Of a stretch of DNA of 58,053 nt, positions 56,022 through 58,053 are shown in pieces. The stretch's first letter is position 1. Each line of letters opens with the position of its first letter. The stretch comes from Halapricum hydrolyticum (GTDB taxonomy: Archaea; Halobacteriota; Halobacteria; Halobacteriales; Haloarculaceae). The translations under genes and the position numbers were made by a program. The notes below the pieces were generated by a model. The model made no database searches, was not told the origin of the DNA, and saw only the letters and a list, made by a program, of their open reading frames with translations. The stretch lies in assembly GCF_025517535.1 (NCBI RefSeq), contig NZ_JAOPKC010000018.1, positions 1-58,053 on the forward strand. Reading direction: 5' to 3'.

Positions 56022-56849
56022 TCAGATGAGCCGCGCGCCGGCAGCGTCGACCCGGCAGGCGTCGGGGTCGTATCCGGCGTCGGAGAGTCCAGACCCGAGC
56101 GCGAAGACCGTCTCGCCGAGCATCGCCATCGAGGCCTCGCCGCCGGCCTCGCTCACGTCCTGGATGACCTCCCGGAGGCGGTCAGTCAGCAAGCCCGACT
56201 CGCGGGCGAACCGCCGGGAGGCGTAGGCGAACTGGCTGGGTGTCGGTTCGGAGACGAGCCGCGAGAGCGCCTCTTTGCCGGCCTTGCTGAGCAGTTCGGT
56301 GTCGCCGCCGATCACGTCGCCGGTGTCGAGTTCGCCGAACGTGACGTACTCGACGCGGGGGCGATAGGGAACGGCGTCGATCTCGTTGTGGTGTGGCCCG
56401 CCCGGTTCGAGCCGGATCGGCATGCCGCCGGCCGCCTGCGCGACGACGTCGCCAAGTCCGGTCCCGGCCTGAACGTCCGCACCGTGGGCGATCGTGACGA
56501 GTTCGTTTCTGGAGAGTGCGCGCTCGTAAACGCAGTTGGTCGCCAGTGCCGTGCCCAGAGCCATCGCCCCGGAAATCCCGAACCCCGATCCGATCGGGAG
56601 GTCCGTTTCGGCGACGACGGCCGCCTCGACGTCCAGCGTATCGAGGACGGTTTCGACGGCGTCGACGCTCGCCGGCTGGCCGTTCAGTTCGACGCGCCGG
56701 TCGTCCGCTCGCTCGACGGTCACGCTGACGCCGTCGGCAAGCGTCACCCCTGCCCCCTGTGAACCGCTCGCCGTCGGGTCGTCGTCTCGATGGACCGTGA
56801 AAAAGCCGGTCACGTGCCCCGGGACGAACACTGTCGCCTCGTCGGTCAT
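56022..56849 (-). CDS. pantoate kinase (GHMP family)
   Basis: This is the archaeal CoA enzyme that phosphorylates pantoate. The 275 residues of the GHMP kinase fold include FVPGHVTGFFTVHRDDDPTASGSQGAGVTL at the N-terminus and the ATP-binding LPIGSGFGISGAMALGTALATN (PxxxGxGxSGA). HGADVQAGTGLGDVVAQAAGGMPIRLEPGG is typical of pantoate kinase, and the C-terminal motif is near MLGETVFALGSGL. The start MTDEATVF at 56849 gives the normal N-terminus. It works with the phosphopantothenate synthetase at 53.4 kb. Confidence 0.92.
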   Translation of the reverse strand: MTDEATVFVPGHVTGFFTVHRDDDPTASGSQGAGVTLADGVSVTVERADDRRVELNGQPASVDAVETVLDTLDVEAAVVAETDLPIGSGFGISGAMALGTALATNCVYERALSRNELVTIAHGADVQAGTGLGDVVAQAAGGMPIRLEPGGPHHNEIDAVPYRPRVEYVTFGELDTGDVIGGDTELLSKAGKEALSRLVSEPTPSQFAYASRRFARESGLLTDRLREVIQDVSEAGGEASMAMLGETVFALGSGLSDAGYDPDACRVDAAGARLI

Positions 56850-56962
56850 CGTTCGAACGTCCGCACGGACGGACAAAAGCGGGGCGGTTGCGAGACGGCC
56901 GCTCGATCGAGTGGTCGGGCAGCCCCTACCTTCAAGACGGTTTCAGCTATACAGGCGTGTAT

Positions 56963-57265
56963 ATGCCGACACTCAGTGCCGAGGTGGCCGATGAGACCGC
57001 CGCCGATCTCGAGGCTGTCGCCGACCTGCTCGGGGACGACGAAGAGACGACGATCGAGAAAGCCCTGCAGGAGGGGCTGGAAACGCTCCGGATCCGAGTC
57101 GCCGTCGAGCGCTACCAGACCGGCGATGTCTCGATCGGCGAGGCCGCCGACATCGCCGACTGTACCGTCGCCGACTGGCTGGAGATCGCCCACGAGAAGA
57201 ATCTCACCGCCCAGTACACGCCCGAACAGCTGACAGAGGACGCCGCGACTGCGATCGATCTATGA
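56963..57265 (+). CDS. UPF0175 family protein, probable antitoxin
   Basis: The 100-residue protein starts MPTLSAEVADETAADLEAVADLLGDDEETTIEKALQEGLETLRIRVAVERYQTGDVSIGEAADIADCTVADWLEIAHEKNL, the UPF0175 pattern with a strand-helix-helix DNA-binding start and a HTH-like centre. Such proteins pair with DUF3368 PIN-like toxins. Its stop overlaps the next gene by ATGA. It probably represses the pair. The ATG at 56963 follows an AT patch (agctatacagg) in the upstream region. Confidence 0.85.
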   Translation: MPTLSAEVADETAADLEAVADLLGDDEETTIEKALQEGLETLRIRVAVERYQTGDVSIGEAADIADCTVADWLEIAHEKNLTAQYTPEQLTEDAATAIDL

Positions 57266-57768
57266 CGTTCGTCCACGTCGGGCCGACGGTGCTGTACGAC
57301 CTCGGCCAGATCGGCGAGCTCGACCTGCTGACGTACTTCGACGGCGCGATCGTCGTGCCGGCTGCGGTCCGCGCGCAGATCACGACCGAGCCCGCCGCGA
57401 CCAACCTCGCACAGTTCCTCGAGGAATCGACGGTTATCACCTCCGTTCGACCCGAGGTCCGCGAGCAGGCCGCCAGCGCCCTGGGGCTCGATCCCGACGG
57501 GTACGAGGCTGCGCTGCTCGGCGGGTTGTTCGACGAGTCGATCGACGAGGACCGGACCGTGCTGGTGCTCTCGGACGATCGACGCTTGCGGGCGCTGGCC
57601 GAGGGGCTCGGCGCGTCCGTCACGGGCACGTTCGGCGTCGTCGTTCGCGCCGCCGTCGAGGACAAGTATCTCTCTGCCGGACAAGCAAAGCGGATCGTCT
57701 CCCGACTCGACCACCACGGCGTCCAGCTGACGGGGCAGCTGAAGTCCGCCGCGATCGGCGAACTCTAA
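57262..57768 (+). CDS. DUF3368-type PIN-like protein, probable toxin
   Basis: The 168-residue protein resembles VapC-like PIN nucleases. FVHVGPTVLYDLGQIGELDLLTYFDGAIVVPAAVRAQI forms the first half. The C-terminal EAALLGGLFDESIDEDRTVLVLSDDRRLRALAEGLGASVTGTFGVVVRAA has the acidic Asp pair (LSDDRRLR) of the metal site. The first Asp of typical PIN domains is replaced (VGPTVLYD), as in several DUF3368 members, so nuclease activity is uncertain. Coupling to the UPF0175 gene supports a type II toxin-antitoxin system. Confidence 0.82.
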   Translation: MTFVHVGPTVLYDLGQIGELDLLTYFDGAIVVPAAVRAQITTEPAATNLAQFLEESTVITSVRPEVREQAASALGLDPDGYEAALLGGLFDESIDEDRTVLVLSDDRRLRALAEGLGASVTGTFGVVVRAAVEDKYLSAGQAKRIVSRLDHHGVQLTGQLKSAAIGEL

Positions 57769-58053
57769 CGCCACTTTTTACTTCGTCGGGTTTCCTCGCT
57801 CGCTCCGCTCGCTGCGGGAACCACTCCTCGCAAAAACGTGGGGAAAAACAACCCGGACGCGAGGCGGAGCCGAGCGTCCGGTGAACCGCGCTCGCGATGC
57901 TCGCACGGATGCTAGTCTCCCACCGCCCCTTCACTGACATCCTCCCCGCCCCTGACAGTAGTTGCCGATTCAAATTGCAGGATGTTCGCTGAGGTACGAC
58001 GCGATCGTCGAAATCCGACTTGAGCCGGTTGTTCAAGCAGTGATTCGAGTAGG
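57769..58053. other. right-end noncoding region with palindromes
   Basis: No gene is supported here. The segment has GC-rich palindromic words (ggacgcgaggcgg...cgagcgtcc near 57857-57882, and ctcgctcgctccgctcgctg near 57795). The phrase catcctccccgcccct (near 57939-57954) resembles the ends of haloarchaeal IS200/IS605-type elements, but no transposase frame is visible before the window ends. Confidence 0.4.

Overview
The window is haloarchaeal chromosome. The evidence is the high-GC sequence, strongly acidic proteins, mostly leaderless promoters with TATA-like boxes 25-30 bases before start codons, and archaeal information-processing genes (TBP, aIF2-gamma, Rpo7, Spt4). It also carries archaeal CoA, riboflavin, thiamine and ether-lipid enzymes. 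I cannot name the genus safely.

Left part (1-14.9 kb) is core chromosome: dcd, a thiamine regulator (ThiR type), a methyltransferase, thi4, tbp, a tRNA G10 methyltransferase, and the block aIF2-gamma / PIN nuclease / rpo7 / spt4 / GTP-dependent dephospho-CoA kinase. These are followed by two membrane proteins, ilvE, an epimerase, ribB-rbkR and taw1.

14.87-28.15 kb is a 13.3-kb integrative element lying inside taw1 (tRNA wyosine synthase). An 11-bp core is repeated at both ends. The host gene keeps its 3' part on the left. Its original first 44 codons lie stranded on the right. The element supplies a diverged replacement N-terminus with its own upstream region, so taw1 stays an intact reading frame. 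The element holds a PrimPol-type primase, an SF1 helicase, a chain of overlapping small genes, a putative origin, a divergent set of small genes, a 1137-residue repeat protein and two tyrosine recombinases. I see no capsid or packaging gene.

28.2-38 kb returns to chromosome: an alpha/beta-hydrolase lacking its serine nucleophile, small regulators, carS, hemC-hemD, a HemG-like oxidoreductase, a type IV pilin, an intact IS6-family element with its target duplication, a geranylgeranyl reductase and a 2Fe-2S ferredoxin. The last two share mirror-image promoters.

38-48.5 kb is a cell-surface locus. It has five secreted proteins, four of them sharing a GSGAF-S/T-S-type leader and one carrying a LamG-like domain. 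With them are a DUF7344-like regulator, a rhomboid-like protease, an ER-type signal peptidase with an extra outer domain and a DUF5305-like membrane protein. It looks like an archaeal relative of the bacterial SipW/TasA fibre export systems.

48.5-58 kb has tRNA-Lys(CUU) with a duplicated 3' end, a Zn/Cd-type P1B ATPase, a CNNM/CorC transporter, phosphopantothenate synthetase and pantoate kinase separated by a GH37 trehalase, and a UPF0175/DUF3368 toxin-antitoxin-like pair. With the dephospho-CoA kinase, three archaeal CoA enzymes lie in the window.
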